64,000 nucleotides of DNA from Quillaja saponaria (lineage: Eukaryota > Streptophyta > Magnoliopsida > Fabales > Quillajaceae). Positions 51,052 through 62,989 of this stretch are shown piece by piece (the first letter of the stretch is position 1; every line of letters starts with the position of its first letter). A program made the translations under genes and the position numbers. Below the pieces are notes generated by a model, which was not told the origin of the DNA, did not search any database, and saw only the letters and a program-made list of their open reading frames with translations. The stretch is from positions 32,471,048 through 32,535,047 of the forward strand of contig CM055608.1 in NCBI GenBank assembly GCA_029379385.1, written 5' to 3'.

Positions 51052-52099
51052 GTGGGTTATGTTACTCACGTCTGGTATGAGTACAGAAGCTCCAGCACAA
51101 GTGTTTTTGGTCGCCTTAGCTTAGAGGATGACAATGGCAACAAAAGACACGTTAATATTTAAGAGTGAGATGATCATACTAGGAAGGAAGCATGGGAAAA
51201 ATATATAGGAAGACTGAACATGGCAGCTAGTTTTGCTATCATGGGGCATCGTCAGGGCAATTTTCAAGGGAAGAAATAAGAGCAAATCATATATGGTATG
51301 GCATCTATTTCTAGATTGATATTGTTTCCCCATTTGTAGTAAATCCGAACTGAAATTGTTTTTTTATTTCCTTGGTAATGAAAAAGAAAAATTTGAATGT
51401 ATTATGAAGTAAATTTCATAGTGATTATGCAGGGAAATTAATATTCATAAAAACTAAATAACTTCCTTTGTTTTCTTTTTTCCTACACTTTTCGAGTCAT
51501 AAAAAAATTGTGCTAGACCAATAAAGGTTGGCAATTAGTACACATGGATCACCTGAATCAGAACATGCCCATAAGCAAACCTACCAAAAGTAAATTACCA
51601 GAAAAATAAATGGACGACAGATATGCCTCAGGAACTGGAAGAGTAGTTACTGATTAAACAGAACATATAATACCAGCGGACTACAATTCAGAGGAACATA
51701 ATTTTCCCATGTTTATAACGAGTTTTCTGCTTTCGTTTTCCCAAAAATTGCTGCTTTCCCCCCTCCATTAACACGTACCCAGAAAACACTAACAGGATTA
51801 AAGTCTAAATTGCTTTTCCCCTCTTCATTTATACCTGGGAAATGCTAAGCACATTGCCGCATAGCAGGTTTTTATATACGGAACCTGAAGTGGAGCTAAA
51901 GGAAGCATATGTTAAACCAGACCTCCACAATCCCAATCTCCATTTCCTTCTCCATCTGCACTTCACTCCTCCAAATCTGAACAGCCTCAATTCGTTCCCA
52001 AATCTATTTGAAGGCTCCCAACAGCAACAAAAAAGGAGCCCCAGGTCAATTTGCTCATGGCACTGAAGTGTATTATGTAATCAAATTACAAAAACTCCA
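51052..52099. other. Intergenic between converging kinase and ERCC1 genes
   Basis: Two 3' flanks. No gene seen; an open frame at 51842-52066 is Pro/Leu-rich by composition only. Confidence 0.6.
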
Positions 52100-55000
52100 T
52101 CAAGACTGTCTCTCATCAACAACACTAATTTCTTCTCTCTTGTCATCTTCTGAAGCTGAAGCGCTACTCTTCTTACCAACTTTGTTAGCATACTTGGCAA
52201 AAGCAGCAGATAAAGCTGATTTAACTGTCAAATCAGGTTCTTTCTTCCTACGTTTGCTCACATCCTCCGTATTTTTGCTCACATCCAGTGCATCCTTTGC
52301 TTCACTCACTGAGCTAGGTTCAGCACTGTTAGGGACAGAAGTTTCCAGGATGGCAGGGTGGCTGGAATCCACCCGCTTGAAAGGCTCATGAAAAGTGTCA
52401 TGCAAGCGCTTGACCTGATAAATAGAGTATTTCCATATATTCAAACAAAATTATTATATACTTGTAGTCTTATATGCCCTATGGTTCTATGCATTATCAT
52501 CTCAGAACCACATAATGAAATGCATCCACATCCAAAAAAGAATAAGATGACCCTTCATCTTGTACTTGAAAAGTACCTTGCGCTCTCCTATGCCAGGACA
52601 ACGAGCTAGATCTTCCATGGATGCATCCATGATATGGGATAGAGACTGCAATAATAACCAATCAACTTCATGAAAAACAAAACTAGCCACAAACACACAG
52701 ATAGACACATAAAACAGAAGCATACCCCAAAAGTAGTGCCAAGGGTGACTACATCAGTCTTGTTAACATGCCGAACTGCTGTGAGGGCATGACTTAGCTA
52801 TGGTTAAAAGTAATATCACTTCAGTCCACTTAATGAATGTGGGAAACAAACTATTACTCTTAAGCAAACAAAAAATTAGAGCTAAAATTGACTTTTATAG
52901 CAAACATAAAATTGAAAAATGACAGATAAAGACCATAGTCATACCCTTGATAGGTAGTCTGTATCCATTTGGCCTTGTATAATGTCAGCAGGCTTGTTTT
53001 CATAAACTTTTATTGTCTCCAAGTAGCGGCCACATTCCTCTAAACTATTACCGAAGAATGCCACAAGGAGATATTATCAATAAAACCTACCAAACATGTG
53101 GAGTCTAGCTACTACAGCTGCTGTAAACAAGATATGTTATAGAATAATTCTGAGTTCCTAAAATAGTGCAGATTAACAAGTGACTAATATGCTGTGAAGG
53201 GAAACTCATAAAACTTCTAATTAAAATATAAAACCAACTCTGAGAAGTACCTAATGCCTAATCATACTGTGAAAAGGAATTTGGGCAAAGCATATCTTAT
53301 TTAGTTCTAATATCAAATATGGTACACCACGTTGGACAAAAGTCTCAGACTCCAAGTCAGCATGAGATTTCATATGCAGTTAAAAAAAAAAAAAAAGATA
53401 ATTGTACCTCCAGGCACATAAAAGGGTACAATCATGAAGCATGGCTGTTTTAGTAACTTCCAGTAAAGGCTTAACTACGTCCTCCTGAAGACAATAACAA
53501 GGAAATTATCACCTACTTCGTGCGAATATAAATCTAAGTCCATATAAGGAATAACTAAACTAAAAAAGATGTTATTATATGCATGAAGGAATAAATAAAT
53601 CATAATTAGCAAGGTGGCTGACCACATCAACATGACATAAAACTACACGAAGCTTGAAATTCTTCTGCAACTCCCTTATCCGGTAATAGAGGTAGTCAGG
53701 ATGCAACAGATGATAGCGAAGACTGCATAAACCAGCCAACATAAATCAGCTTAATGAATAAAGCAGATTCTTAAACCCAATAAACAAAAGTCAATCCAAT
53801 CGATATCCCAGATCAGTAAATGGAGGGCATCATAACTGCGGAGTAGGAACAGTTCTATAAGCAGGATAATAGAGACAACACTTTCGGGTCTTTTTAATTC
53901 TTCTGAATGAAGCTGTTGCTTGAGTCACCAGGAATTAAATTCTTTTAATGTCAGAAGCATACTAATTTTATACACCTAATGAGGTTAGGACTCATGCCCA
54001 CCTTTATTCTAATGGTGGAGTAGGCAAGCACTGACCAAAACTTAGTACAAAAGAAATTGAAATATAATACACCATCTATCACCCAGCAGATCAATGTTTT
54101 TGTCTATCAGGCATTAAAAACTTAGGAAATCTACATAAATAATAACAGTAGTTCACATCAAAGAGGTGTCTGTTTGGGCACTACCAAGGTAGAGTTTAGA
54201 CATGTAAGCAGTACCAAGTCAAGCCAGTTAAGAGTGTCTTCTGCACCAGTCACAGAAATTGATAAACAAGAAGATCACAGACAATGACCTCAAATTCGTT
54301 TTAAAAAATACGTAAAAGTTAGAACAATGAGTAAACAAGGAGGCAGAGTGCAGAGACTCAAACCTGAGATAGAGAGCACATGAACTTTTCCCAAGCAAGT
54401 AGTCACAAACGATATCTGCAAATGCCCATCTGACATTTCTGATATGTTTGAGCAAGGGGTTTCCCTTCTGCAAAAGGAAAAAAAGGAATCTCAAGAAGAT
54501 GAAGAAGAACAAAACGATAATATTAAGAACAAGATCAATAAAACCAAAGTAGTTGTTTACATCAACAGGCACCCAATTAAACCCATTATCACAATATCAT
54601 GAACATGCATCGCTTACAAATTACAAAGCAATGCTATTACTTCTAAAGGATTCCCTACACATTTCATGTCACCTGCCGGTGGCTCACAAGAATTGCATTG
54701 CGACTTTGAGTGGAGTGAGATGTTGATGAAGTTGATGCAGCCGCTGGAGCAGTGGCAGGAGCAGAACCAAATTGCCTAATCAGAAAATTAACCGTTAAAA
54801 GCAAATTTGCTCAAGAAAAAAAATGAGGAAGAAAATAGAGTAAGAGAAAAAGTAGCTAATCCGCCACCCAAAATTCCAGTGTTGTTCCTAGCTTTCTCGA
54901 GTTCTTAGAATGGAAAAGATTAAAGGGAAAAAAAATTGTTTCCTGATAATTGAGAAGTATTTGGGATTTGGGACACAAAATGCAAAGGATACGCTTCTAA

Positions 55001-55486
55001 GTTGCATAATTAACTAAAACCACACTACCTTTTACAAGCAAAGCTAGGCAACTAGCACAATCCACCTAACTCCACTTCCTATAATACCCAGAAAGGAAAG
55101 CACAAAACTTTAAGGAAACCCATTTCTCAATAAACCAATATAAGTATAGATTTTACCCAAACGGTAATAATTAGTAACATTAGAGGCCTTTGTTTGAAAT
55201 GGCAAAAAACTGAATACCTTATGGCCGTAGAGCCCTGTGCCTGTGAGGGATGTGGAGTGGTGGAGGTGGGAGCAGAGGCAGTAGTGGGAGGGGGAGAGTA
55301 GAACTCAGAGGATTTAATATAGGAAAAAGCTTGGGAAAATGTTTGAGAAGGGTTGAAGAGAGAAGGTAGATTTGATCTTTGCTGAGAGCTTTCAATAACT
55401 TCCTGATAAGACGGGATTGTTATCACAACGGAGCTCTTGTTGTTCTTGTCTGGCTGTGACATTTTCTCTTCGCCTTCGTTTCCCAT
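52100..55486 (-). CDS. DNA excision repair protein ERCC1
   Basis: Non-catalytic partner of XPF (RAD1) in the nuclease that cuts 5' of lesions in nucleotide excision repair; also used in recombination and crosslink repair; nuclear. Exons from high to low: 55486-55218, 54775-54673, 54467-54364, 53722-53623, 53484-53408, 53044-52945, 52797-52726, 52645-52577, 52414-52100; total 402 residues. The first 110 residues are Ser/Pro/Thr-rich and disordered. The nuclease-like core starts [20 protein letters not shown] (about 122-141) and lacks the ERKxxxD catalytic motif, as in all ERCC1. The helix-hairpin-helix is in [20 protein letters not shown] (about 284-303). After it a plant-type Ser/Lys/Glu-rich tail carries KRRKKE, a likely nuclear signal. 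A GTG upstream at 55552 is in frame, but ATG 55486 is the first ATG. Site II motifs lie 135-175 bases upstream. Confidence 0.95.
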
Positions 55487-55621
55487 CTCGTTTTCTCCGA
55501 CCTTGTTGCCAGAAGCGCAGGACTTCCGAGAATGGAGGAAAGTCGTCGTCACTCGTTGCTCGGTTTTGTTTTCGTTGCGTGGTTATTGTCCCCTCGTCAC
55601 TCTTCAGGTATGAAGTTTCAA

Positions 55622-55658
55622 TGGGCCTCAATTAAGGCCCATCCCTTGGATTTGGGCC
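55622..55658. promoter_or_regulatory. Cluster of three site II motifs upstream of ERCC1
   Basis: TGGGCC at 55622-55627, GGCCCA at 55636-55641 and TGGGCC at 55653-55658, about 135-175 bases before the ERCC1 ATG. Such words are TCP-binding sites in cell-cycle and housekeeping promoters; use here is inferred from spacing. Confidence 0.5.
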
Positions 55659-58467
55659 TCAGATCGGGCTGATTTTCATTGAGCTCTAGAGCATAGGTAT
55701 GTAATGCAGGTCTAGCAAAAACTCACCCGTGCCCAATGGACTGCTGAACTAAATTTATATCTTTGTTTTCAACTGAGATTATTATATATATTTTTAATTT
55801 AACTGTGTCAGGTGAGTTTAAGTGCATCACAATTAATTATCTTTTTGAATCGGTTAAAATGAGACCATCCAAGTCAAAAATAAAAAATATATGAAAATTT
55901 TAAATATTAATTATAATATGTAAAATAAATATATTGAGATTTTGATTTGTTGATTTATAAATAATATTTAGAAAACTCGTGTTGACATGCCATTAAAAAA
56001 CTGAAAATAGTTGTTATTAATAATCCATGCATTATATATGCTAGTTAATACTTCATAGCAACTACATCCATATGATATATATTAGAGAGAATGATTCTAG
56101 ATCGGATAGATAAACTCTATTACAAATTATCAATACATAATTGGCCACATCAAATCCAACAAAGCCAAGTGGCAAAGCTATCTTTGAATACTTGTCTTTG
56201 TCTGATTGGCAGCTCTTCACTATCTATAGAAGTCTAAAGTTCAAGTTAAACTCTCCGAACCTATTTCTCTACATTATCTGTAAGACCACTCTTCACAAGT
56301 CGGATACAAAAGATACTTTTAACTCAGACACCTATTTCACAAGTCCTACTAACAACCTCAAGATCTCAGGAGGTGATCTCAAGACTTCACAAAGAGACCT
56401 CAAGATCTCGGGTGACCACGGGAGTAGTACTCAACTACAACAAATCATGCACCAACATAAGTCACTCATTAATATTATTATAACATTTAAAGTTCGATTT
56501 TACCAAATACTACTTTAAATCATCATATGATAAGGCAGAAAAGTAAACAATAAATGAAATGGCAAGTAGCCTAAAAAAACAGAACTGCTGAAACCATCAG
56601 AGAGGCATAAACTTGGGCCACCCAATAAAGAAAGGCACAAACTTGAGCCACCCAATAAAGCACCCTATCAAGTATTGATGCCTAACTTTTGTTTCTACGA
56701 AAGCCACCGACAAAGTTTAAGAATTGTGTATTCTCATGTGCCTTCTTAAGCTTAAGTCAAACAAAGGTGGTGGAAAAAGTTTTGATTTGTATCCAATAGA
56801 AAAATTTAAGACTAATTAATGTGTTTTTTTTTTTCTTGTAAAAAATTTATTAAAAATGAAGTATGGTTTGTATCGTACAAACATGATTAACAAATACCCT
56901 GATAATACAACAAGAAAGGAAGATAAACAAAATGTGGTGAAGTACCGTGTGCTCTTCACTAAAAGGAACATACATCAAAAGAAAACATCAATTTCTTAAT
57001 AAGCATGGCCCTCCTTTTTAATTCTTAATATTTAACTAATGTAATGATATATAAACTGGCATTTTTTGTGTAGTCAAGTATACAAATTTTATTTACCAAA
57101 AAAAAAGTACACGATTTTCTATTTATTTCTTATAGTTTACATATTCTAATTTGACCAAAATTAATAACAGTCAAATTATAGGAATTTAATGTGAGAGTTT
57201 CAAACATATATTTTCAAATTTCTTGTTGTCTTTTAGGAATTTAAGGATGACACCTAAGTTTAATTATTCATATGAAAAAAAATTATAAAACCTAATATTC
57301 TAATATAAATAAATAAACACTCTATTCCGTAGTATATGAAAGAAATTTTTTTAATTGAGCATGCAATCTTTATAAAGGAAAACAGTCAAATCAGAGGAGA
57401 AAAATTTTTGAAGCTTGTTGAATCACAATTTGAGTCTAAATTTACATCGACTTGACGAATTCCTATATTGCTTTTAATTTTTGGCTTAACTATCGCCATG
57501 TTGACATTTTAACCATAGTCCAACACCAAACTTCAATTAGTAACGACAGTTTGATTTATACGTTATAAAAAGTTAGATTTGTGATAAGTCAGATTATATA
57601 ATTTAAGTTACATAAATTAAGTTGGTTATAAGTTAAATATGTATTTAGTATATTACAAAAGTCAATTTAGATATATAATTATTATTAAAGAGATGTATAA
57701 CAATAATATGTGATTTACATATTGTATAAGTTATTTTAATATTATTTAGTTATTAATAAAATATTTTTTATAAATGCTATATTATATTACATAATACATT
57801 ATAATAATAACTATATAAATATCATACTACATAATAATAATAACAACATATAATATAATCAAGTGAATAAAATAAATTTTATTTAATTTTTGACCAAAAA
57901 AAATTGAGATAAAATTAAATTACATTGTTAATATATAAAATAGTAAAGAACAAATTATACAATCCCAGTGTCATATATAATAAAAAAGCTAAAAACTCAT
58001 CTATAGATAATTATAACAATTAAAGAATTTTTTCAATTCGAAAATTAAATGCTCTCAATTTACAAATTAAATCCTCAATTAACAAGGATTTTGCAATTCA
58101 CGAGAATGCATTTAAGAACCAGAGGCAAATTGTTAGAAGAAAAAAAATAAAATAAAATGTAATAAAGGAAAACAATCAAATCAGATCACAAAAAATCTTG
58201 AATTCACAGGTTGATTCCAAATTGATTTTCTCTTCACGGAGATTACCTACCCCGTTATAAATGTCATGAATAATAATATTATAGATTAGCAACGAAAATC
58301 GTGTAATAATATTATTAAATTTAGAATCAAAAACTTATAAAGAATTGCTTCTTTTTTAAATGGGAAAAAAAAACTGAAAAACTACTTTTCATAATTAAAT
58401 AAATAAATAAAAATGCTAATTATATTTTACAGATTTTGTGGCTCAGAAAAAATCGTGGCTCTACAGA
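55659..58467. other. Intergenic between ERCC1 and ATL genes
   Basis: 2.8 kb, strongly AT-rich from 56800 on. Bases 56100-56520 are less AT-rich and contain repeated ACCTCAAGATCTC words (about 56355 and 56398); this may be a fragment of a repeat element but I could not find ends. A short duplication is at 56602-56660. No gene seen. Confidence 0.5.
56602..56660. repeat. Short imperfect tandem duplication (~30 bp)
   Basis: AGGCATAAACTTGGGCCACC... at about 56602-56630 is repeated as AGGCACAAACTTGAGCCACC... at about 56633-56660, both continuing CAATAAAG, with two substitutions. Confidence 0.75.
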
Positions 58468-59616
58468 TTAAACCGGAGGGCGAACCGAATTACTGGCCGA
58501 CGGTTTACTCGGCTGAGTTGAGGTACCCTCATCAGCTGCAGTGACCACTCTTGGAGACTTTATAGACGACGCCCTCATCAGAAACGGCGGCGTCATAGAG
58601 AAAACCCACTTATCAGACTTGAAACTCTCCAGTCGTTTGGTAAACTTACCTCTACTACTAGCTTCACCACCGGTTCGATTTCCCCGCCTTGAACTACCTT
58701 CTCTACGCAACACAACCATGCTTGTTGCCCTGTGCAATTTCCGGTTTAGTAATATTTGTTTCCTCACTTCGACCGGTAATCTCAAAGTGAACCGTTCAGT
58801 GTTCTCACCCGGTTGAATCAAAGAGTGTCCAGTCGAGTGCGAACGAGAAAACTTCCGCCGGTTGGACCGGCCCCGCGTTCTACTACGGGTCAGTACTCGA
58901 TCTGAACACATAACTTGGGGTTCCACTGGTTCTCGATCAACTTCATCGTGCCGATCTTCGTGAACTGAATCCACGGCGTCGTTTTGTGATTCGATGTCCG
59001 ACTCGCTGCTGACCTCAGCGTGTTCATGTACGGCCTCGCCGGATTCAGGAGCGAGGTTGGCCCGGCAAACTGGACAAGTAGTATGAGATTTCAACCATTC
59101 GTCGATGCATTCCGGGTGGAAAACGTGATCGCATTTTGGAATTAAACGCAGCTTCTCGTCGTCCTCAAACTCGCACAAACAGACGGCGCATTCTAGAGCT
59201 CCTTTTCCAATCTTGAGCCCCTTCACCACCGAGTACTCCAAAGTAGGAAACGTCTCGATCAACGAGGGATCGAGTCCACGCGCGGCGCGTCTGGAGCGAC
59301 CATTAACACCGGGGACTTGTAGACTGCTGTTGGCTGAAGAATCAGTGCAACGACGGAGGTAAATGGAGAAGAAGCCCATGAAGAAGATCGCGGTGACTAA
59401 AACCACGATAATCACAGCCCAAGACGGGCTAACCCGATTGTACGGGTCCTGATTTATTTGGGGTGTATTAAAGCCGGGTTGTGCTCTGGCCAATGGAATC
59501 GCCGGTGACAAAATCAGGAGAAGGAGAAACAAGGAGAGGGAAATGATTCCATGATTCGCGGAGTAGGATAAGATCGGAGGACTACCAATTTGCCTGTGCA
59601 GATTATTGAAGTTCAT
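58468..59616 (-). CDS. RING-H2 E3 ubiquitin ligase of the ATL31/ATL6 type
   Basis: Membrane E3 ligase; Arabidopsis ATL31/ATL6 degrade 14-3-3 proteins in carbon/nitrogen balance and defence. A single exon of 382 residues, as is usual for ATL genes. A signal peptide occupies about 24-45 (ISLSLFLLLLILSPAIPLARA) with a membrane helix at about 66-87. The ATL GLD signature is ARGLDPSLIETFPTLEYS (112-129). The RING-H2 at 143-184 has CAVC...C-x-H-x2-H...C-x2-C spacing with CDHVFHPECIDEW and Pro before the seventh Cys pair (CPVCRANL). The C-terminal half has RKFSRSHSTGHSLIQPGE, the Ser-rich block where ATL31 is phosphorylated and bound by 14-3-3, and FTLRLPVEVRKQIL. Counterparts At5g27420 and At3g05200 (from memory). 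Upstream leader has a (GA)10 run. Very secure family call; target by analogy only. Confidence 0.94.
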   Translation of the reverse strand: MNFNNLHRQIGSPPILSYSANHGIISLSLFLLLLILSPAIPLARAQPGFNTPQINQDPYNRVSPSWAVIIVVLVTAIFFMGFFSIYLRRCTDSSANSSLQVPGVNGRSRRAARGLDPSLIETFPTLEYSVVKGLKIGKGALECAVCLCEFEDDEKLRLIPKCDHVFHPECIDEWLKSHTTCPVCRANLAPESGEAVHEHAEVSSESDIESQNDAVDSVHEDRHDEVDREPVEPQVMCSDRVLTRSRTRGRSNRRKFSRSHSTGHSLIQPGENTERFTLRLPVEVRKQILLNRKLHRATSMVVLRREGSSRRGNRTGGEASSRGKFTKRLESFKSDKWVFSMTPPFLMRASSIKSPRVVTAADEGTSTQPSKPSASNSVRPPV

Positions 59617-59682
59617 TCTGTAGTTGGGAGAGAGAAAGTGAGAGACACTGACGAAGAGTTCCGAGTTGTGCAGCTTATAAAT

Positions 59683-59702
59683 GAGAGAGAGAGAGAGAGA
59701 GA
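59683..59702. repeat. (GA)10 microsatellite in ATL leader
   Basis: Uninterrupted GA dinucleotides about 70 bases upstream of the ATL start codon; on the gene strand a (TC)n stretch, likely within the 5' untranslated region or core promoter. Confidence 0.85.
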
Positions 59703-59847
59703 TGAGGACAAAGGCGGAGGAAGAAACTACGGAAGCGGGTGGGGTCCACTTGCACCTTCTTCGGCTCTTCCTTCAAATAGTCATGGCTGGCGTGCTACAT
59801 GGTCCAATGCTTCCCTCAAGAAATTTCCAAACAAAATGGACACTTGG

Positions 59848-59873
59848 TATTATAATAATAATAATAATAATGA
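59848..59873. repeat. (TAA)n microsatellite
   Basis: About seven AAT/TAA units in AT-rich flank upstream of the ATL gene. Confidence 0.8.
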
Positions 59874-62700
59874 TATAATGGTGAATTTATAATAACAAAT
59901 AAAATAATTCTGTCACACAATTAAGTCATGTCAAATTTGTTTATTTTTACTTAATTGTATATTAATTTACCCTATTCTCCTATTTTATATATACTGACGT
60001 GTCATCATTATCAATTCCATTTGGTCTTAAATTATTTTACAAACTACAAAATGATACTATTGTGAAAAGAATCTCATAATTTTTTTTTTCAAGGAATTTT
60101 ATTCTATAATCAAATACAAAACACAACCAAACGTTTACTAGTCACTCATATTTTTTGTTAAAATAATTCTTATGCTTAAGGTCACTTTTCCATAAAAAAA
60201 ATCTTAACTTTTCTTCGTTTGGTATTAAACAAGATTAGAATGTAACATAATTGGGTTTACAAGATTGTTTAAATTTTTTTTGAATTAAAAGGCACAACAA
60301 TGGTCAAGTCAACACAACAAATTTTGAATCATATTGTTTGTTTATACTATATGGTCTTGTTTTATCTTTTTTAAAAAATAAAATTATATATACCCATTTA
60401 GAGCCTTTTTCATTTAACTTTTGGTTGTAAATTATAGTTTGCATTAGTCATAGTTGTAAACATCAAATTGTTTTTTTGATGTTATTTAGATGACTTTAGA
60501 GCAAACCATGTTTTGATAAACATTTCTTTTTGTTCATCATGTAAATTATCAAAAGCACATGTATTTAATTAATTTATTCATAAAAAAATAACTGTTAGAG
60601 ATATATGTACAAAAAGTAAAAAGATTGGACATGCGCATTTATTTTTTTAGACGCTAAACCAAAAAAATAATTATTTTTTGTTTTTCTTTAAAAATATTGA
60701 AAATAAATTAATTCAATGTGCATATAACTTCTGGCATAACCATCAATTAGAAAAGAAAAAAAATTGTCTTCCATTTGACTTGCATTTATGTCAATTCCCT
60801 GACAAATTTGACATTGAAAAATCTTGGTGAGATGACATTTGACCAACTAACTTATGTCTAATACTAATTAAATTAGGTTTTGGACATTCACTATCTCATT
60901 CTTCTTGGGGCTGCTAATATATATAAGAAATTATATATTTTCAGCTGGCTAGCAATGGCCTGAGAAAATGCAAGCATTAAAATGATATGCCCTTCTAGAA
61001 GAATATTGTATATGTTTATTCTTGGTCAGTGGAAGAATTTGATTCTCCACTCTTATAAAACAACCTTTATATTTAATTATAAACAAATTTGTGGAACTAG
61101 TGGTGTAAGGGTCAAAAAGAACTTGTACTTGAATTATATACCAATCTCTTCTGTCTTTATACTTTTATTTTCCAAGCATTTCTTGTGTCTCTATACTTCA
61201 TAGTAGTGGAACAAACTGAACTTTTATGATAAGATCTCCTGCAATTATGGGCCTAGGCCCAAATAATGTACTGGGCTCATAAAAAGGTATAAAGAAGGCC
61301 CGACCCAAATATTACAGGCTTAAGTCTTAAAGGTCCAACTCAGTTAGATACCCTAAATCAATCTTGAAAACTAGCAACCATTTAGAAGCCCATTTTAAAT
61401 TATAAATTCATGATAACGAGTATGTCTAATGTTTTTTGAATTTTTTTTTTTTCATCCAAACAAAATTCATTGAGCCTATAAACTACATAATGGGAGATGA
61501 CTATTTCCTTATCTATAAACCACCCATCTTAGGTGAAGACTGAATTTGATGCAAGAGATTTTACCTATTGAACCAATTCCATTTTCAATGCTTTTTAATT
61601 TTGATCTGCATTAACAAAAAATTGATGAGAACTTAGTTTGATAATTAAAATTGAAGTATTAAGCCATATGGTTTTAAGTTTGAATTTTTACATGTATAAT
61701 AACATGTGGTTGATTTAAATATTCTATAATTTAATATCTGAAATTATCAAATATCTAAAGATAAAAAGTAATGCCATAATGCCAAATTTATAAAATGGGT
61801 CCCAAAAAATAAACAGGCAAGATTAGAAATGGACAAAAGTATTAGAAAATTCTCTCTCTAGGCTTCTCTTGGTCCATCTACCCCCTAATATATTTATGTG
61901 GTTTGGAATTTTGTTTAGGTTCAAGCAAACAATAATTACATAATATATATGATGATGAGTAATGAGTAATGAGTAATTAGTGAACCTTATTCCCATCAAA
62001 TTTTATTTCTTTACCTTTTCAACCCAAATAGAAAATTCCCAGCAAAATTTAATCAATTACCGATCATGAATAAGAGATAAGGACCCAGAAGGAAGCCAGA
62101 AAGAAATAGATGAAAATAAATAAAAAAAGAGTTGCTAGACCACTCTAGGGAAGAAAGTGAAGAATCAGGAACAATAAACTAAAAAATATTAAATATGTGG
62201 ATAAAAAATTTATATATTCAAATTGATACTTGACACGTGTTTTTTTGAGAACTCTCTCAATTAAAACACGACACATGTTCACATGTTCAATGCACTTCGT
62301 TAAATAAGATAAGAGCATAAAGGTGAATGACTAAATTATATATCTCTATATTATTTGATCTCTTCTAATTTTCGCTCTAACTTTATTATCCAAGAGTCTT
62401 TAATTTCTGTCAAATCTCTGTTTTTTCGTTTTATTCCAGGTCCCATCAACTCGGCTCAGAGTTCTGTCCACTTAATAGATCATTACCGTTATTAAATCTC
62501 ACTTTAGTCCGAGATGATATTTTATAATAAATTAATTAATTAAATTGATTTGAATATAATCTCACATCTTAAATATTAAATTTGTAAAAAAAAAAATTAA
62601 ATTGATCTCAACATTATCTCACGTTAATTATTATTTTATTAATTTACTTTGTTAATTATTTCAAATGGTGCTTATCTTTCTTTCTTTCAACTTCCAAATT

Positions 62701-62731
62701 GAAACCGCTCTTTCTTTCAGAAAGCGGTTTC
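62701..62731. repeat. Inverted repeat (hairpin)
   Basis: GAAACCGCT at 62701-62709 pairs with AGCGGTTTC at 62723-62731 around a CT-rich loop; a further few pairs are possible with one bulge. No T run follows, so it is not a pol III or intrinsic-type terminator. Confidence 0.6.
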
Positions 62732-62823
62732 TATTGCAGCCGTTGTTTCTTTGCCAATAGCTTGCCCTACTCGATGAGTAATGGGATGTCCTGTAGGGTA
62801 TCTATATTACCATCATGATTTGC

Positions 62824-62989
62824 CCACGTGGACGGATGAAAATGCATGGCCTCTTTAGGTGCTCTTCCAAATGCATGAGACAAATTTCTTTATGTCCAAT
62901 CAAACAGTTCAGAGAAAGATACACATATCCTATAAGGGTAATCAGAGACAAATATTATATATATAACAGTTTTGCATGCATGCATGCAT
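62824..62989 (+). promoter_or_regulatory. G-box, TATA-like run and RY repeat cluster
   Basis: CCACGTGG (62824-62831) is a perfect G-box palindrome. TATTATATATATAA lies at about 62953-62966 and GCATGCATGCATGCA at 62974-62988 holds overlapping RY words. Together they look like an ABA/seed-type promoter, but no downstream gene is visible within 1 kb. Confidence 0.3.

Noticed and set aside
55487..55552. Upstream GTG-initiated extension of ERCC1
   Set aside because: Plant nuclear genes rarely start at GTG, and an ATG follows at 55486 in frame.
56141..56518. 125-residue open frame upstream of the ATL gene
   Set aside because: Low-complexity with repeated NLKISGGDLK-like words that come from DNA repeats; no good start context or homology I can name.
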